In this document: positions 7,013 to 17,238 of the stretch, one piece after another
How positions within the stretch are numbered: position 1 is the first letter of the stretch
Layout: every line of letters begins with the position of its first letter
Assembly: GCF_003364205.1 (NCBI RefSeq)
Contig: NZ_NXLV01000004.1
Span: 1-64,000 of the forward strand
Source of the DNA: Helicobacter brantae
Lineage (GTDB): Bacteria; Campylobacterota; Campylobacteria; Campylobacterales; Helicobacteraceae
DNA: 64,000 nt
Direction: 5' to 3'
Program-made: the position numbers and the translations under genes
Notes under the pieces: model-generated
What the model saw: only the letters and a program-made list of their open reading frames with translations
The model's database searches: none
What the model was told of the DNA's origin: nothing

Positions 7013-9379
7013 TTATTGACAATTTACACACTCTACACTTCTATCCATTACCTGCTCTTGTGCATCAGGGCTTTGGCTTCTGAGATAGTAGGTAGATTTA
7101 AGCCCTAGTTTCCAAGCAAGCATATAAATATCATTGAGAAGCTTTCCACTTGCTTTATCAAGTCGCATAAAGATATTGACACTTTGCCCTTGATCTACCC
7201 ATTTTTGTCGCACTGCTGCGGCTTTGATAAGATCGGTTTGATCCAAATCATAGGCACTTACATAGTAGTTCCAAGTATCAAGCGTGAGGTTTGGCACAAC
7301 CACAGGCACAAGCCCTGAGAGGTTTTCTTCAAACCATTTTCGCTTATATACAGGCTCTATGGTTTGAGTCGTGCCTACAAGGATAGAGATTGAGCTAGTA
7401 GGAGCGATAGCCATAAGATAGCCATTTCTCATTCCTTGAGTTTTGACTTTTTCTCTCAACGCATTCCAATCACAGCTATTGCCAAAAAGCCCCCCACGAT
7501 CTACAAGCTTTAGAGCCTCTTTGTTTGCCACATCGATAGGGAAGATTCCCTTGCTCCAGTTTGAGCCTTCAAACTGAGGATAAATCCCCTTTTCTTTGGC
7601 TAAATCAGAACTTGCAGAGATTGCATTGAAGCTTATCATCTCCATAATCTCATCGATTCTCTCTAGATGTTCATCACTCCCCCATACAATCTTCTCACTT
7701 GCAAGCATTTCAGCCTCGCCCATTACCCCTAGTCCTATGGCTCGGTTTTGCATATTTGTTACTCGCACTTTTCTATTGGGGTAGAAATTGAGATCGATGA
7801 CATTATCAAGGATTCTAATAGCAATTGGCAAAACTCTCTCTATATCTTCTTTGGTGTTGATTTTGCTAAGGTTGATACTTGCAAGGTTACAAACTGCAGT
7901 CAAGCCACCTTGTTGAATCTTTTGGGTGATGAAAATTTTCTTGCCCCCTAGAGTATCAATGCTTGTAAGTTTGTTGGCTTTTTTGGTGATACCACTATCT
8001 GTGGTGATTTCTTCAAACTCACCAAAACACTCTTTGCTTCCATCTTCAAATTCCACTTCCACAAGATATTCGCTTGGATTGGTGTTTTGGAAAATCTCGG
8101 TGCAGAGATTGGAGCTTCTGATGATTCCTGCGTGAGCGTTGGGGTTGGCTCTGTTGGCATTATCTTTGAAAGCAAGGAAAGGAAGCCCAGCTTCAAAGTA
8201 GTTTGTAAGAATCTTTTTCCATAAATCTTTGGCAGAGATATGTTCTTTTAAGACATTGGGATTGTTTTCATATTCGATATATTTTGCCTCAAATTCCTCT
8301 CCATAAAGCTCTGTGAGTTCTTTGCACTCATAAGGATCAAATAGTGTCCATTGAGCGTTTTCTTCTACTCTTTTCATAAAGAGATCGCAAATCCATACAG
8401 CAGGGAAGAGATCGTGAGTTCTTCTTCGCTCCTCCCCACTATTTTTTCGCAAATCAATAAAATCAGCGATATCAGTGTGCCACACCTCTAAATATGTCGC
8501 AATCGCTCCCTTTCTTGTGCCTAGTTGATCCACAGCGATTGCCACATCATTGGCGATTTTGAGGAATGGCACGACTCCTCCTGCGGCGTTTTTGTGTCCA
8601 TCAATGAAACTTCCTAGTCCTCTAACCTTGCTAAAATCCCAGCCGATTCCCCCACCATATTTACTCAAAAGTGCCATTTCTTTATAGGCATCAAAAATCC
8701 CCTCAATATTATCAGGTGTGCTTCCAATATAGCAAGAGCTAAGCTGATGGCGTGTGGTTCGCCCATTGGCAAGTGTAGGGGTGGCAGTTACGACTTCAAA
8801 TTTTGAAATCACATCATAAAACTTCACAGCCCACTCATTTGGCTCTTTTTCATTTTGTGCCATAAACATAGCAAGAGCCATAAACATTTGTTGAGGTAGC
8901 TCGATGGGTGCGTTATTGCGATCTTTGATGAGGTAGCGATCATAGAGGGTTTTAATCCCCAAATAGTTGAATTGCAAATCCCTTTTGGGATCGATTTTGC
9001 TATTGAGGAAATCTAAGTCAAATTTTTCTTTGAATCCTTTGAGGATTTTGCCCTCACTCTCGCCTTTTTCAAGGTATTCTCTTAAGTGTTTGTAGCCTGT
9101 GAAGCCACTGACTTTGTGATAGAGATCATAGAGAAATAGTCGTGCAGCTACAAAAGTCCAATTTGGTGTATCTACATCGATTTTATCCACAGCAGTTTTG
9201 ATGAGAGTTTGCTGAATCTCTTCAGTGGTAATCAAGTCTTTGAAATGCAATTTTGCATCTACTTCTAGCTCACTCTGACTTACCCCCTCAAGCCCATCAA
9301 CGGCATCAGCAGTATATTTTTGAATCTTGCTTACATCTAAAGTCTCAATTCTTCCACTTCTTTTCACAACTCTCAACAT
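7013..9379 (-). CDS. nrdA: ribonucleoside-diphosphate reductase, alpha subunit
   Basis: A class I ribonucleotide reductase large subunit, 788 aa, making deoxyribonucleotides. The N-terminal ATP-cone (about residues 1-90) holds the allosteric activity site. The catalytic barrel follows, with SSCYIGSTPDN and NLCTEIF segments carrying active-site cysteine and neighbours. The C-terminus ends in ECVNCQ, whose CxxC pair re-reduces the active site. The partner nrdB is not in this window. The gene starts 11 nt after the nitroreductase start-side neighbour's stop, suggesting shared transcription with typA and the nitroreductase. Stop TGA is followed by no obvious hairpin. Confidence 0.95.
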   Translation of the reverse strand: MLRVVKRSGRIETLDVSKIQKYTADAVDGLEGVSQSELEVDAKLHFKDLITTEEIQQTLIKTAVDKIDVDTPNWTFVAARLFLYDLYHKVSGFTGYKHLREYLEKGESEGKILKGFKEKFDLDFLNSKIDPKRDLQFNYLGIKTLYDRYLIKDRNNAPIELPQQMFMALAMFMAQNEKEPNEWAVKFYDVISKFEVVTATPTLANGRTTRHQLSSCYIGSTPDNIEGIFDAYKEMALLSKYGGGIGWDFSKVRGLGSFIDGHKNAAGGVVPFLKIANDVAIAVDQLGTRKGAIATYLEVWHTDIADFIDLRKNSGEERRRTHDLFPAVWICDLFMKRVEENAQWTLFDPYECKELTELYGEEFEAKYIEYENNPNVLKEHISAKDLWKKILTNYFEAGLPFLAFKDNANRANPNAHAGIIRSSNLCTEIFQNTNPSEYLVEVEFEDGSKECFGEFEEITTDSGITKKANKLTSIDTLGGKKIFITQKIQQGGLTAVCNLASINLSKINTKEDIERVLPIAIRILDNVIDLNFYPNRKVRVTNMQNRAIGLGVMGEAEMLASEKIVWGSDEHLERIDEIMEMISFNAISASSDLAKEKGIYPQFEGSNWSKGIFPIDVANKEALKLVDRGGLFGNSCDWNALREKVKTQGMRNGYLMAIAPTSSISILVGTTQTIEPVYKRKWFEENLSGLVPVVVPNLTLDTWNYYVSAYDLDQTDLIKAAAVRQKWVDQGQSVNIFMRLDKASGKLLNDIYMLAWKLGLKSTYYLRSQSPDAQEQVMDRSVECVNCQ

Positions 9380-9389
9380 TTTTAACTCC

Positions 9390-10004
9390 TTAATCTCTAA
9401 AATCTACTAAATCTTCTAATGGTTTTCTATACTTTTTGCCTTGCTCTTTGGCTCTATAACCAAAGGTTAAAACCAAAGCAATTCTCTCTTTTTGAGGATC
9501 AATCTCCAAGAATTTTTCTAAATTCTCACGCTCAAAGCCCTCAATATAGCAAGAGTCAATTCCTAGCATTGCAGAGCAATTCACCATAGAGCTTGCCACT
9601 AAATAGGCTTGTTTCATACTCCAAGCCTCAAAATCTTTTCTATCTTTGAAGTTTGCTTCTTGAAAGGCTTTTAAACGCTCCATAAAACGCTCATCTAATC
9701 CTCTCTCCCTCATACTCTCTTTGATATATTCAGAAGGGGCGATAATGTCTTGCACCAAAGATTTCAAAACCACCACTTCTGAGCTTGTAGGGAATTGCTT
9801 TTGATTCCAACAAAATGGAGCGATGTCTTCTTTGAGCTTTTGGTTGGAAATCACAAGCATTCTTGTATGCTCTAGCCCAAAAGAGCTAGGGGTAAGTCTC
9901 CCTGCTTCTAAAATCTCTAAGAGTTGCTCTCTTGGAATCTTCTTGCTCTCATCAAAAACTTTACACGCATGGGCAAAGCACATTGCTTCTAAAAATTTAT
10001 TCAT
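9390..10004 (-). CDS. NAD(P)H nitroreductase, FrxA-like
   Basis: An FMN-dependent nitroreductase-family enzyme, 204 aa from the ATG at 10004. A longer in-frame reading would run back into typA and is rejected because a ribosome site (AAGGAAGAAAAA) lies just before this ATG. Segments such as GRLTPSSFGLEHTRMLV near residues 35-51 and MLGIDSCYIEGF near 150-161 resemble H. pylori FrxA more than RdxA. In Helicobacter these enzymes activate metronidazole. The physiological substrate is unknown. It sits 10 nt downstream of typA. Confidence 0.85.
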   Translation of the reverse strand: MNKFLEAMCFAHACKVFDESKKIPREQLLEILEAGRLTPSSFGLEHTRMLVISNQKLKEDIAPFCWNQKQFPTSSEVVVLKSLVQDIIAPSEYIKESMRERGLDERFMERLKAFQEANFKDRKDFEAWSMKQAYLVASSMVNCSAMLGIDSCYIEGFERENLEKFLEIDPQKERIALVLTFGYRAKEQGKKYRKPLEDLVDFRD

Positions 10005-10014
10005 TTTTTCTTCC

Positions 10015-11817
10015 TTACTTTTTTGCCATTCTTTTGCGTTGTGTGGGATCAAGATATTTTTTTCGGATTCGGATATTTTGTGGAGTAATCTCCAAAATCT
10101 CATCATCTTCAATCCACTCCAATGCCCTCTCAAGTGTAAGCTCTCTTGGTGGCACAAGCTTAATGGCATCATCGCTTCCACTTGCTCTCATATTGGTGAG
10201 GTGCTTGGATTTGATAGGATTGACATCAAGATCATTATCCCTACTATGCTCTCCAATCACCATTCCTACATACACTTTGGTTTGAGGGTTGATAAATAGC
10301 ACACCTCTCTCTTGGATATTGAAAAGTGAAAAGGCTGTGGCTTCTCCATTTTCCATTGAGATTAAAGCTCCATTGCTTCTGCTCTCCACACTTCCACTAA
10401 ATGGACGGAATTCAAGGAAGGAGTGATTCATCACCCCCTCTCCTTTGGTATCAGTCAAAAACTCACTTCTATATCCGATAAGCCCACGAGCAGGGATTTC
10501 AAACTCAAGTCTTGTATAGCCCTCTCCCATAGGATTCATCGCTTTCATCTCAGCCTTTCTTTTGCCAAGTTTTTCAATGATAGCCCCACTAAAATCTTGA
10601 GGAGTGTCAATCACAAGGTGTTCAAATGGCTCCATTTTGACACCATTTTCTTCTTTGACAATCACTTCAGGTCTAGAGATAGAGAACTCAAAGCCCTCTC
10701 TTCTAAGGTTTTCAGCCAAGATTGTGATTTGCAATTCTCCTCTTCCACTGACTTTGAATTTCCCCTCCCCCATCTCTTCACATCGCATTGCGATATTGGT
10801 CTGCATTTCTTTAAGAAGTCTGTCTTTGATTTTGTTAGCTGTTACATGTTTGCCTTCCATTCCTGCTAGTGGAGAGTCATTGACTGCAAAATACACACTC
10901 ATTGTCGGCTCTTCTAGGTGCATTGGATCTAGTGGCATAGGGTTATTTGGATCTACAATAGAATCACCCACATCTACTGCATTAAATCCTGCGATTGCGA
11001 CAATATCTCCTGCTTCAGCACACTCAATCTCTGTCCTTGCAAGTCCCAAAAATCCGATGAGTTTAGTGATACGCCCACTCTCTTTGCTTCCATCGCCCTT
11101 TGCAAGCATCACAGTTTCGCCCTTTTTGACTTTTCCATTGAAAACCCTAGCGATTCCGATTTTTCCTACATAGTTATCATAATCAAGAGTGAAAACTTGC
11201 ATTTGAAGTGGATTTTCACTTGAGCCCTCAGGTGCAGGGACATACTCCAAAATCGCCTCAAACAATGGCTCTAGATTCTTTTTCTCATCATCAAGATTTT
11301 TGATAGCATAGCCATCACGAGCGGCTGCATAAATCACAGGGAAATCAAGCTGAGAATCATTAGCTTCCATTGCTACAAAAAGATCAAAGACTTCATCTAC
11401 TACTCTATCAGGCTCTGCTGCAGGTTTATCAATCTTATTGACAACTACAATGGGGCGAATCCCAAAGCTTAGAGCTTTTTTGACGACAAACTTTGTCTGA
11501 GGCATAACCCCTTCTTGTGCATCAACTAGGAGCAATACTCCATCAACCATTTTTAGCACACGCTCCACTTCTCCTCCAAAATCAGCGTGTCCAGGGGTGT
11601 CAATAATATTGATTTTTGTTCCCTTATAGTTGATAGCTGTGTTTTTTGAAAGGATTGTAATCCCTCTCTCACGCTCCAAGTCGTTGCTATCCATAACTCT
11701 CTCATCAACTTGCTCGTGAGAGCTAAATGTTCCTGATTGGCTCAAAAGCCCATCTACAAGCGTTGTCTTTCCGTGATCTACGTGTGCAATTACTGCGATA
11801 TTTCTAATGTTTTGCAT
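10015..11817 (-). CDS. typA: translational GTPase TypA/BipA
   Basis: A ribosome-associated GTPase of 600 aa related to EF-G, involved in ribosome assembly and stress adaptation. G1 AHVDHGKTT is at residues 10-18, followed by the switch I region [17 protein letters not shown] gives G3 and VVNKIDKP gives G4. The C-terminal half has the EF-G-like domain III/V and the BipA-specific end, with [16 protein letters not shown]. The start at 11817 was chosen over an in-frame extension because [16 protein letters not shown] is the normal family N-terminus. It is transcribed divergently from the fliK operon. Confidence 0.96.
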   Translation of the reverse strand: MQNIRNIAVIAHVDHGKTTLVDGLLSQSGTFSSHEQVDERVMDSNDLERERGITILSKNTAINYKGTKINIIDTPGHADFGGEVERVLKMVDGVLLLVDAQEGVMPQTKFVVKKALSFGIRPIVVVNKIDKPAAEPDRVVDEVFDLFVAMEANDSQLDFPVIYAAARDGYAIKNLDDEKKNLEPLFEAILEYVPAPEGSSENPLQMQVFTLDYDNYVGKIGIARVFNGKVKKGETVMLAKGDGSKESGRITKLIGFLGLARTEIECAEAGDIVAIAGFNAVDVGDSIVDPNNPMPLDPMHLEEPTMSVYFAVNDSPLAGMEGKHVTANKIKDRLLKEMQTNIAMRCEEMGEGKFKVSGRGELQITILAENLRREGFEFSISRPEVIVKEENGVKMEPFEHLVIDTPQDFSGAIIEKLGKRKAEMKAMNPMGEGYTRLEFEIPARGLIGYRSEFLTDTKGEGVMNHSFLEFRPFSGSVESRSNGALISMENGEATAFSLFNIQERGVLFINPQTKVYVGMVIGEHSRDNDLDVNPIKSKHLTNMRASGSDDAIKLVPPRELTLERALEWIEDDEILEITPQNIRIRKKYLDPTQRKRMAKK

Positions 11818-11930
11818 AACTCTCCGATATGGTAAAAAATACAAACCCCCTAAGGTTTTGAAAGACAAAATTCTATAAAAATACTCCTTAAAAAATGCAT
11901 AAAAATTCAAAAAAATGAATGGGAATTTTT

Positions 11931-11948
11931 GTGGAATATATTTTGCTT
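11931..11948 (+). promoter_or_regulatory. sigma-54 promoter of the fliK-flgD-flgE2 operon
   Basis: The sequence GTGGAATATATTTTGCTT has GG (11933) and GC (11945) exactly 12 bases apart. This is the -24/-12 arrangement required by RpoN, with the TTGC-T context. It lies 41 nt upstream of the chosen fliK start. In H. pylori these genes also belong to the RpoN class. Confidence 0.8.
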
Positions 11949-11988
11949 CATTTTCCCCAAAATTCACATCAAAACCCAAAGGAAAGCA

Positions 11989-13341
11989 ATGATTGGCAAT
12001 ACTTTAAAACTTCTCACTACCTCCAAAACAAAAGGGGACAGAAAAACCTCCAAAACTCCCCAAACTCTGCACTCAAACCTAACTCAAAGTACGAGAAAAG
12101 AAAGGGTGGCAAATTTCTCTCAACTTTTGAGTGAAGCAAAAGATGTGAAAAAAAGCAAAAATTCTTCAAAGATTCAAAAAGTGAGTGTTCGCAAAAAGGT
12201 TGAAACTCCCTCTTTGACGCCTACACAGATTGTGCCACTTCATATGCCAATCCAAACTCAAGCCCAAAGTATCACTCCTAGTCTAAAAAGTGTGAAAAAT
12301 ACTTCATCTGTGCGAGTAAATCCCAATAAACAAAGCACACAAGAGCAACTTTTGCTCCATAAACAAAGCAAAACCCCTCAAATGGCAAAAAAACATATTC
12401 AAACCCCTCTCAATGAAGTTTTGGCTCAAGCAAGAAAGCCCAAAGCCCAAAAAGAGCAAAAAACTTTGGGTGATGTGGTAAAAATCGCTGAAGACAATAA
12501 GCTCAATCTTACTAAGCTTGAAATCACTTCTGAAAATCCCAAAACACCTCTTGAGGGGATTGCAAAGCCCAAAAAAGAAAGCAGAGAGAGAGTAAGAGAG
12601 GTTAAAGTAGAGAGTAAAAATCCTGAAGTATTAAGCAAAATCTCTCAAAAGATTCAAAAAAATACACAAAAAGAGTCTGTGAGAGTAGAGAGTGGAGTGC
12701 AAAAACAAGAGGTGAGTTTGCAACCTCAAACACTTGCCCAAGCTCTAAAAGAAGAGCCACAAAATCAAGAGAGGACAAAAGACTTTACTCTAAGTGATTT
12801 GCTCAAAGTTGCACCCAAAGAAAAAGGAGTTGTGCTAGAGGCTAAAGAAGAAAATAAGATAGAAGAGAAAAATAAAGAGAGCAAACCTCAAGAAATGGCT
12901 ATGGGAGAGTTAAAGAGAGATACTCAGCTCAAAATCAACTCTAGCAGAGAAACGCTTACGCAATTCTCTCAACGCATTAGAGAGGAGATACTTAACTATA
13001 AGCCACCCTTTACTCGACTTTCTATGGAGCTAAACCCTGTGGAGCTTGGCAAACTTGAAATCACAATCACCAAAAAGGGCAAAGAGCTTGTCATCAATGT
13101 CAATGCCAATAACCCCAATGCACTTCACGCGTTTATGCAAAACCAAAATGAGTTTAGAGCCACACTCTCAAATGTCGGATTCAATAATGTTGAGTTGAAT
13201 TTCTCTCAAGGTGAGGGAGGGGAGAAAAATCCTCATCAAGAAGAGAAAAAAGAAAAGAGGAACAAAAATAGCTTAGAGGAAACTATCACAGAGATTCCTG
13301 CCTTAGCAAGTATGGAAATCAAAATGGTGCAATACGCATAA
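11989..13341 (+). CDS. fliK: flagellar hook-length control protein FliK
   Basis: A 450-aa Lys/Gln/Glu-rich protein. Residues 1-330 are low-complexity, as expected for a secreted molecular ruler. The conserved C-terminal FliK domain lies near residues 330-430 ([17 protein letters not shown], then [15 protein letters not shown]). It measures hook length and switches export specificity through FlhB. The ATG at 11989 has a strong ribosome site, AAAGGAAAG. A longer in-frame reading would start within the sigma-54 promoter and is rejected. It is first gene of the operon. Confidence 0.88.
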   Translation: MIGNTLKLLTTSKTKGDRKTSKTPQTLHSNLTQSTRKERVANFSQLLSEAKDVKKSKNSSKIQKVSVRKKVETPSLTPTQIVPLHMPIQTQAQSITPSLKSVKNTSSVRVNPNKQSTQEQLLLHKQSKTPQMAKKHIQTPLNEVLAQARKPKAQKEQKTLGDVVKIAEDNKLNLTKLEITSENPKTPLEGIAKPKKESRERVREVKVESKNPEVLSKISQKIQKNTQKESVRVESGVQKQEVSLQPQTLAQALKEEPQNQERTKDFTLSDLLKVAPKEKGVVLEAKEENKIEEKNKESKPQEMAMGELKRDTQLKINSSRETLTQFSQRIREEILNYKPPFTRLSMELNPVELGKLEITITKKGKELVINVNANNPNALHAFMQNQNEFRATLSNVGFNNVELNFSQGEGGEKNPHQEEKKEKRNKNSLEETITEIPALASMEIKMVQYA

Positions 13342-13353
13342 AGAAGGATATTT

Positions 13354-14238
13354 ATGACAGAAGCATTGAATAATACGACACAAAACACTCCTAGCAAGGA
13401 AGCTTTTAAGTTTCAAGAGGCAGGGAAAGTCCTTGCCAAAATGACAGGGCAAGATATTGCAGAGGCAGAGAAGAAAAAAAATCAACGCAATATCAATGAG
13501 CTTGATAATGAGGCGTTTATGAAACTCTTCTTAGAGCAACTCAAAAACCAAGATCCCACAGCTCCAATGGAAACAGATAAAATCATCACACAAACTGCTC
13601 AGCTCACGCAAGTGGAGATGATGGAGCAAAACAAAAAAACAATGATGGAAGTCGCAGATGCGATGAAATCTACAAAAGAAGTCAATGAGGAGCTAAAGAA
13701 GTTTCAAGAGTCTTTTAAAACAAGCCTAGAGAGTTTGAATAAGGGTGTAGATACAGGGGCAAAAGCAAGTGATAATATGACACAAATGGCTTCATTTAAC
13801 ACCGTGGCAATGATAGGCAAGATTGCTGAAACTGATATCTTTGGAATCGATTTGCAAGAGGGAGGGGAAGCTAAGTTTTCTCTCTACTTTGATGAGCCCA
13901 TTGACACTTCCAAAGGACACCCTACAATCACGATTTTGGATAAAGACAATAACTTTGTCAATAGCATTGATTTAGATGACAAAAACGGAGAGAGTGGGTA
14001 TCTTGAATTTACTTGGAATGGAGAGCAAAAGGGAGGCAAAAAAGCTCCTAGTGGGACTTACCATATCAAGGCTGAATACAATCTTGATGAAAAAAGTGGC
14101 AAATACCACGAATCACGCATAGGGAGAGGGGAAGTGCAAAGCGTGATTTTCAAAGAGGGCAAACCTATGCTGAGAATGGGTGAGATGATTGTGCCTATTG
14201 CTTCAGCTCTAGAATTTTATGAAAAGAGTGCAAAATGA
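13354..14238 (+). CDS. flgD: flagellar hook assembly protein FlgD
   Basis: A hook cap/scaffold protein, 294 aa. The N-terminal FlgD signature (about residues 50-95) has FMKLFLEQLKNQDPTAPME and TAQLTQVEMMEQ. The C-terminal half (residues 150-280) contains the Tudor/FnIII-like domains with FTWNGEQKGGKKAPSGTYH. It lies 12 nt after fliK and overlaps the next gene by four bases (ATGA). Confidence 0.95.
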   Translation: MTEALNNTTQNTPSKEAFKFQEAGKVLAKMTGQDIAEAEKKKNQRNINELDNEAFMKLFLEQLKNQDPTAPMETDKIITQTAQLTQVEMMEQNKKTMMEVADAMKSTKEVNEELKKFQESFKTSLESLNKGVDTGAKASDNMTQMASFNTVAMIGKIAETDIFGIDLQEGGEAKFSLYFDEPIDTSKGHPTITILDKDNNFVNSIDLDDKNGESGYLEFTWNGEQKGGKKAPSGTYHIKAEYNLDEKSGKYHESRIGRGEVQSVIFKEGKPMLRMGEMIVPIASALEFYEKSAK

Positions 14239-16424
14239 ATAACACACTGCTTAGCTCATATAGTGGGATAAAAACTCATCAGTTTGGAATCGATAGCATT
14301 TCAAACAATATCGCCAATGTCAATACAACAGGCTATCGCGAGAGTCGCCCTGAGTTTGAAACGCTTTTTGCAGTTAGCCCAAACACCTCTCCCACAAGCC
14401 CCACAGCCAATGATATCAATCTTGGAGTCACAGCAAGTTCGAATGCCTTTTCTACCAAAAGTGGAAGTTATAGGGTGAGTGATGGGGATTTTCATATGGC
14501 ATATCAAGGCAAGGGGTGGTTTGTCGTAGGGGAGAAGAAAGATGGGGAGATGATTGCAAGTGAGGGCAAACTTTCTCAAAAACAGCAAAACTTTTTTACA
14601 AGAGATGGAAGCTTTGGTAAAGATTATGAGGGGTATCTTGTCAATTCTAAGGGGTATTATGTCTATGGGGTGAATCTTGGAAAAATCAAAGATAGCAATT
14701 TCATCTCTCAAAGCAAAGAAGAGGATATCAAAGGATTATCTTCTAGCAAGCTAGAGCCACTCAAAATCCCTCAAGATTTGTATTTCAAACCCCTTGAGAC
14801 TACAAAGGCTAATCTAAGTGTCAATCTCAACAAAACTGCCAATCCTATCAATGCTTACAAGGCATTTTCTCAAGATGGCAAGATTGATGAGCAAAGGATT
14901 TTGAATGCAGATTTAAATATCTTTTTTGCCAATCAAAAATCCCTTGATTCTCTTATCAATAATGAGGCGACAATCTCTATCACTTCCCCTAGTGGAGAGG
15001 TAAAAGAATATACTTTCACTTATGGGAATGAGGGAGTGGAGAAAAATCAGTTTAGAACCATTGGTGAGCTAAAAAAACTCATCAAAGACTCCACAGGGCT
15101 TGATCTCAATCTCTATATCCAAAATTCTGCAACCAAAGATCCCTCAATCTCTCTCTCCCTCTCTAGTGGCACTTTGGCTCAAGGCTCTATCGCTACAAGT
15201 GGAAGCCTTTTTGAATCTCTAGGAATGATTGAGAGCAAAGAGGGGATTAGCACTTTGGCTAAGGCTTATAATCCTATGCAAACTTATGAGCCAAATGAGC
15301 TTTGCACCTATCTTGGAGTAATGTTTAGAAAAGTGGGAGAGAGTGGAAGTGAAAATCCTCTAAGTGGAGGGTGGGAGATTGCTGATACAAGTGGAGTGGC
15401 CCCCTATGATCCTGAGAGGCAATACCTTGCAGGAGAAGTGGTGAGTAAAGATGGCAATATCTATATGATGGATAAAGACAATCAATTCCTAAAAATCGGA
15501 CAAGAAACAAAATATGAAATCCCCACTTTCAATCCCCAAAACCAATATGGGGAGAATACGATTGTAAGGTATCAAGATAGGCTCTATCAAAGGGTTGGCA
15601 AACTTGGAAGCTCCAATCCTCAAGATGATAAGCAAAATTGGAAAGAACTTAATCTTGGAAGTATTGTCTCAGAAGCATTGGAAGTGCCACACTATCAAAG
15701 CAGTATGGATGTCTATGATGCTGATGGCAAGAAATTTAGACTTGTGAGTGATTACTATCTTACAGGAGGATTCAATCCAAGTGATAAGAGCAATCAAAGC
15801 TGGGATGTGTATAGCTCTGTGGTTGATATAGCAAGTGGCAATAAGGCTGGTGGAGTAAGTAAGCATAGCATTATCTTTGATGAAAACAATCAGCCTATCG
15901 CTCCTGAAGTGGAAGTGGAGTTCAAAGACAAAAAAATCGCCTACAATATTGCAGGAGCAGATGACAAAAAAAGCTCCAATGCAATCTACACCCCCTCTCA
16001 AATCAATCTTGAAAATCAAAATGGACAAAGGGAAGGAGTCTTGGAATATACCAATATTGATGATAATGGGGTGATTTACCTTAAGTTTAGCAATGGGCGA
16101 GAGGAAGCAATGGGGCGTGTGGGGATAATGGCTTTTACCAATGATCAAGGACTAAGCAAGGTGGGGGGGAATCTTTTTGGGCTAGAGAGCACACTAGTGG
16201 GGGGAGAGAAAGTGCTAAGAAGTGGGAAGCCGATTTTGGGGTGGGATGAGAGTGGCAAACTCAAATTTGGTGCAGTCAAACAGCACTACCTTGAGACAAG
16301 TAATGTCGATGTAGGAAGTGCATTGACAGAGCTTATTTTGATGCAAAGAGGATACTCAATGAACGCTAAAAGCTTCACAGCAGGAGATGAGATGATTAAA
16401 GAAGCAATTAACCTCAAGAAATAA
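14235..16424 (+). CDS. flgE2: FlgE-like flagellar hook protein (second paralogue)
   Basis: A 729-aa member of the flagellar rod/hook family. The N-terminal signature is SSYSGIKTHQFGIDSISNN with IANVNTTGYRE following, and the C-terminal coiled segment is SALTELILMQRGYSMNAKS. It corresponds in context (after fliK-flgD) to the H. pylori FlgE2 protein rather than the main hook gene, which is at 40572. Residues about 344-473 carry three repeats resembling carbohydrate-binding CBM5/12 modules. Its exact role in the hook is not established. Stop codon lies within a terminator-like hairpin. Confidence 0.88.
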   Translation: MNNTLLSSYSGIKTHQFGIDSISNNIANVNTTGYRESRPEFETLFAVSPNTSPTSPTANDINLGVTASSNAFSTKSGSYRVSDGDFHMAYQGKGWFVVGEKKDGEMIASEGKLSQKQQNFFTRDGSFGKDYEGYLVNSKGYYVYGVNLGKIKDSNFISQSKEEDIKGLSSSKLEPLKIPQDLYFKPLETTKANLSVNLNKTANPINAYKAFSQDGKIDEQRILNADLNIFFANQKSLDSLINNEATISITSPSGEVKEYTFTYGNEGVEKNQFRTIGELKKLIKDSTGLDLNLYIQNSATKDPSISLSLSSGTLAQGSIATSGSLFESLGMIESKEGISTLAKAYNPMQTYEPNELCTYLGVMFRKVGESGSENPLSGGWEIADTSGVAPYDPERQYLAGEVVSKDGNIYMMDKDNQFLKIGQETKYEIPTFNPQNQYGENTIVRYQDRLYQRVGKLGSSNPQDDKQNWKELNLGSIVSEALEVPHYQSSMDVYDADGKKFRLVSDYYLTGGFNPSDKSNQSWDVYSSVVDIASGNKAGGVSKHSIIFDENNQPIAPEVEVEFKDKKIAYNIAGADDKKSSNAIYTPSQINLENQNGQREGVLEYTNIDDNGVIYLKFSNGREEAMGRVGIMAFTNDQGLSKVGGNLFGLESTLVGGEKVLRSGKPILGWDESGKLKFGAVKQHYLETSNVDVGSALTELILMQRGYSMNAKSFTAGDEMIKEAINLKK

Positions 16425-16445
16425 GGCTATTTGGGGCTTATTTCT
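16417..16445 (+). terminator. possible terminator after flgE2
   Basis: A 9-bp perfect stem (AGAAATAAG / CTTATTTCT) with an 11-nt loop spans the stop codon of the hook-like gene. The tail is T-poor (CTCCTAATCC), so it may be weak. Confidence 0.4.
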
Positions 16446-16511
16446 CTCCTAATCCTCTTAAGAAAAATGAGTGGGATACACAAGCTTTTTACTAATAATA
16501 AACCAAAGCTT

Positions 16512-17033
16512 TTAATATCCTGCCTCATTCAGTCGTGTGTAGTTTTGACAACCCAATTCTTCTTTTAAATCACAAGTCTTTCCATAAAGCTCTTTGGCTT
16601 TTCTTTTATCCTGCTTTACCCCTTTTCCATTCTCATACATCCATCCAAGATTATTGCACCCCTGAGCATTTCCTCTCCCACAAGCTTTGGTATAAAACTC
16701 CACAGCTTTAAATTTATTTTGCTTTACTCCATCTCCATTGTTATACATCACTCCAAGAAAGGTGCATCCCCAAGCATCTTCACCTTCACAAGCTTGAATA
16801 TAAAGCTCTATAGCCTTAAACTTATCCTGCTTTACACCTTTGCCAAATTGATACATCAATCCAAGATTGTTGCACCCCAAAGCCTCTCCTTTGTCGCAGA
16901 CCTTTTGATATAATTCCACTGTTTTTTGATATCCTCCATTGTTATATGCCTCAACTCCCTGTTGCATCAAACTTTGCTCTTCTACCCCAAACAATGCTCC
17001 AAGCACACAAAGAAACATAGCTAGCTTTTTCAT
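16512..17033 (-). CDS. Sel1-repeat cysteine-rich protein (Hcp-like)
   Basis: A 173-aa secreted protein with signal peptide MKKLAMFLCVLGALFG. About four 36-residue Sel1-like repeats follow, each with the pattern A-x-G-C-x-x-L-G-x-M-Y-x-x-G-x-G-V-K-Q and one paired cysteine at the end of the second helix. This disulfide-bonded repeat is the hallmark of the Helicobacter cysteine-rich proteins (Hcp). Those proteins were described as penicillin-binding or host-interacting, but the function here is unknown. It is smaller than most Hcps. A good ribosome site (AAGGAATTGTT) precedes the ATG. Confidence 0.88.
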   Translation of the reverse strand: MKKLAMFLCVLGALFGVEEQSLMQQGVEAYNNGGYQKTVELYQKVCDKGEALGCNNLGLMYQFGKGVKQDKFKAIELYIQACEGEDAWGCTFLGVMYNNGDGVKQNKFKAVEFYTKACGRGNAQGCNNLGWMYENGKGVKQDKRKAKELYGKTCDLKEELGCQNYTRLNEAGY

Positions 17034-17238
17034 AACAATTCCTTAAAAGATTTTTGATTATCTGTGATAACAAAATCTGACTGAAAGCAAAATAAAAGAG
17101 AGGGATACCCACTCAAAATAGGCTTATAAGTAAATTTATGTAAGTCTTATTGGGGGATATCTTATTGTGCTTATTAACTTAGATTGGAGAGAGTGAGCTA
17201 GGATTATAGTTTTGTTTTGATTATATTTCCAAGGCTTA

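Noticed and set aside
7596-8196. Small frames inside nrdA on both strands
   Set aside because: Fully contained in a highly conserved gene without ribosome sites.
10005-10181. Longer nitroreductase start inside typA
   Set aside because: The extension would overlap the typA 3' end by 167 nt, and a good ribosome site lies at the ATG at 10004.
11818-11979. Longer typA start
   Set aside because: The added 54 residues are not family sequence and overlap the fliK promoter. The normal N-terminus starts at 11817.
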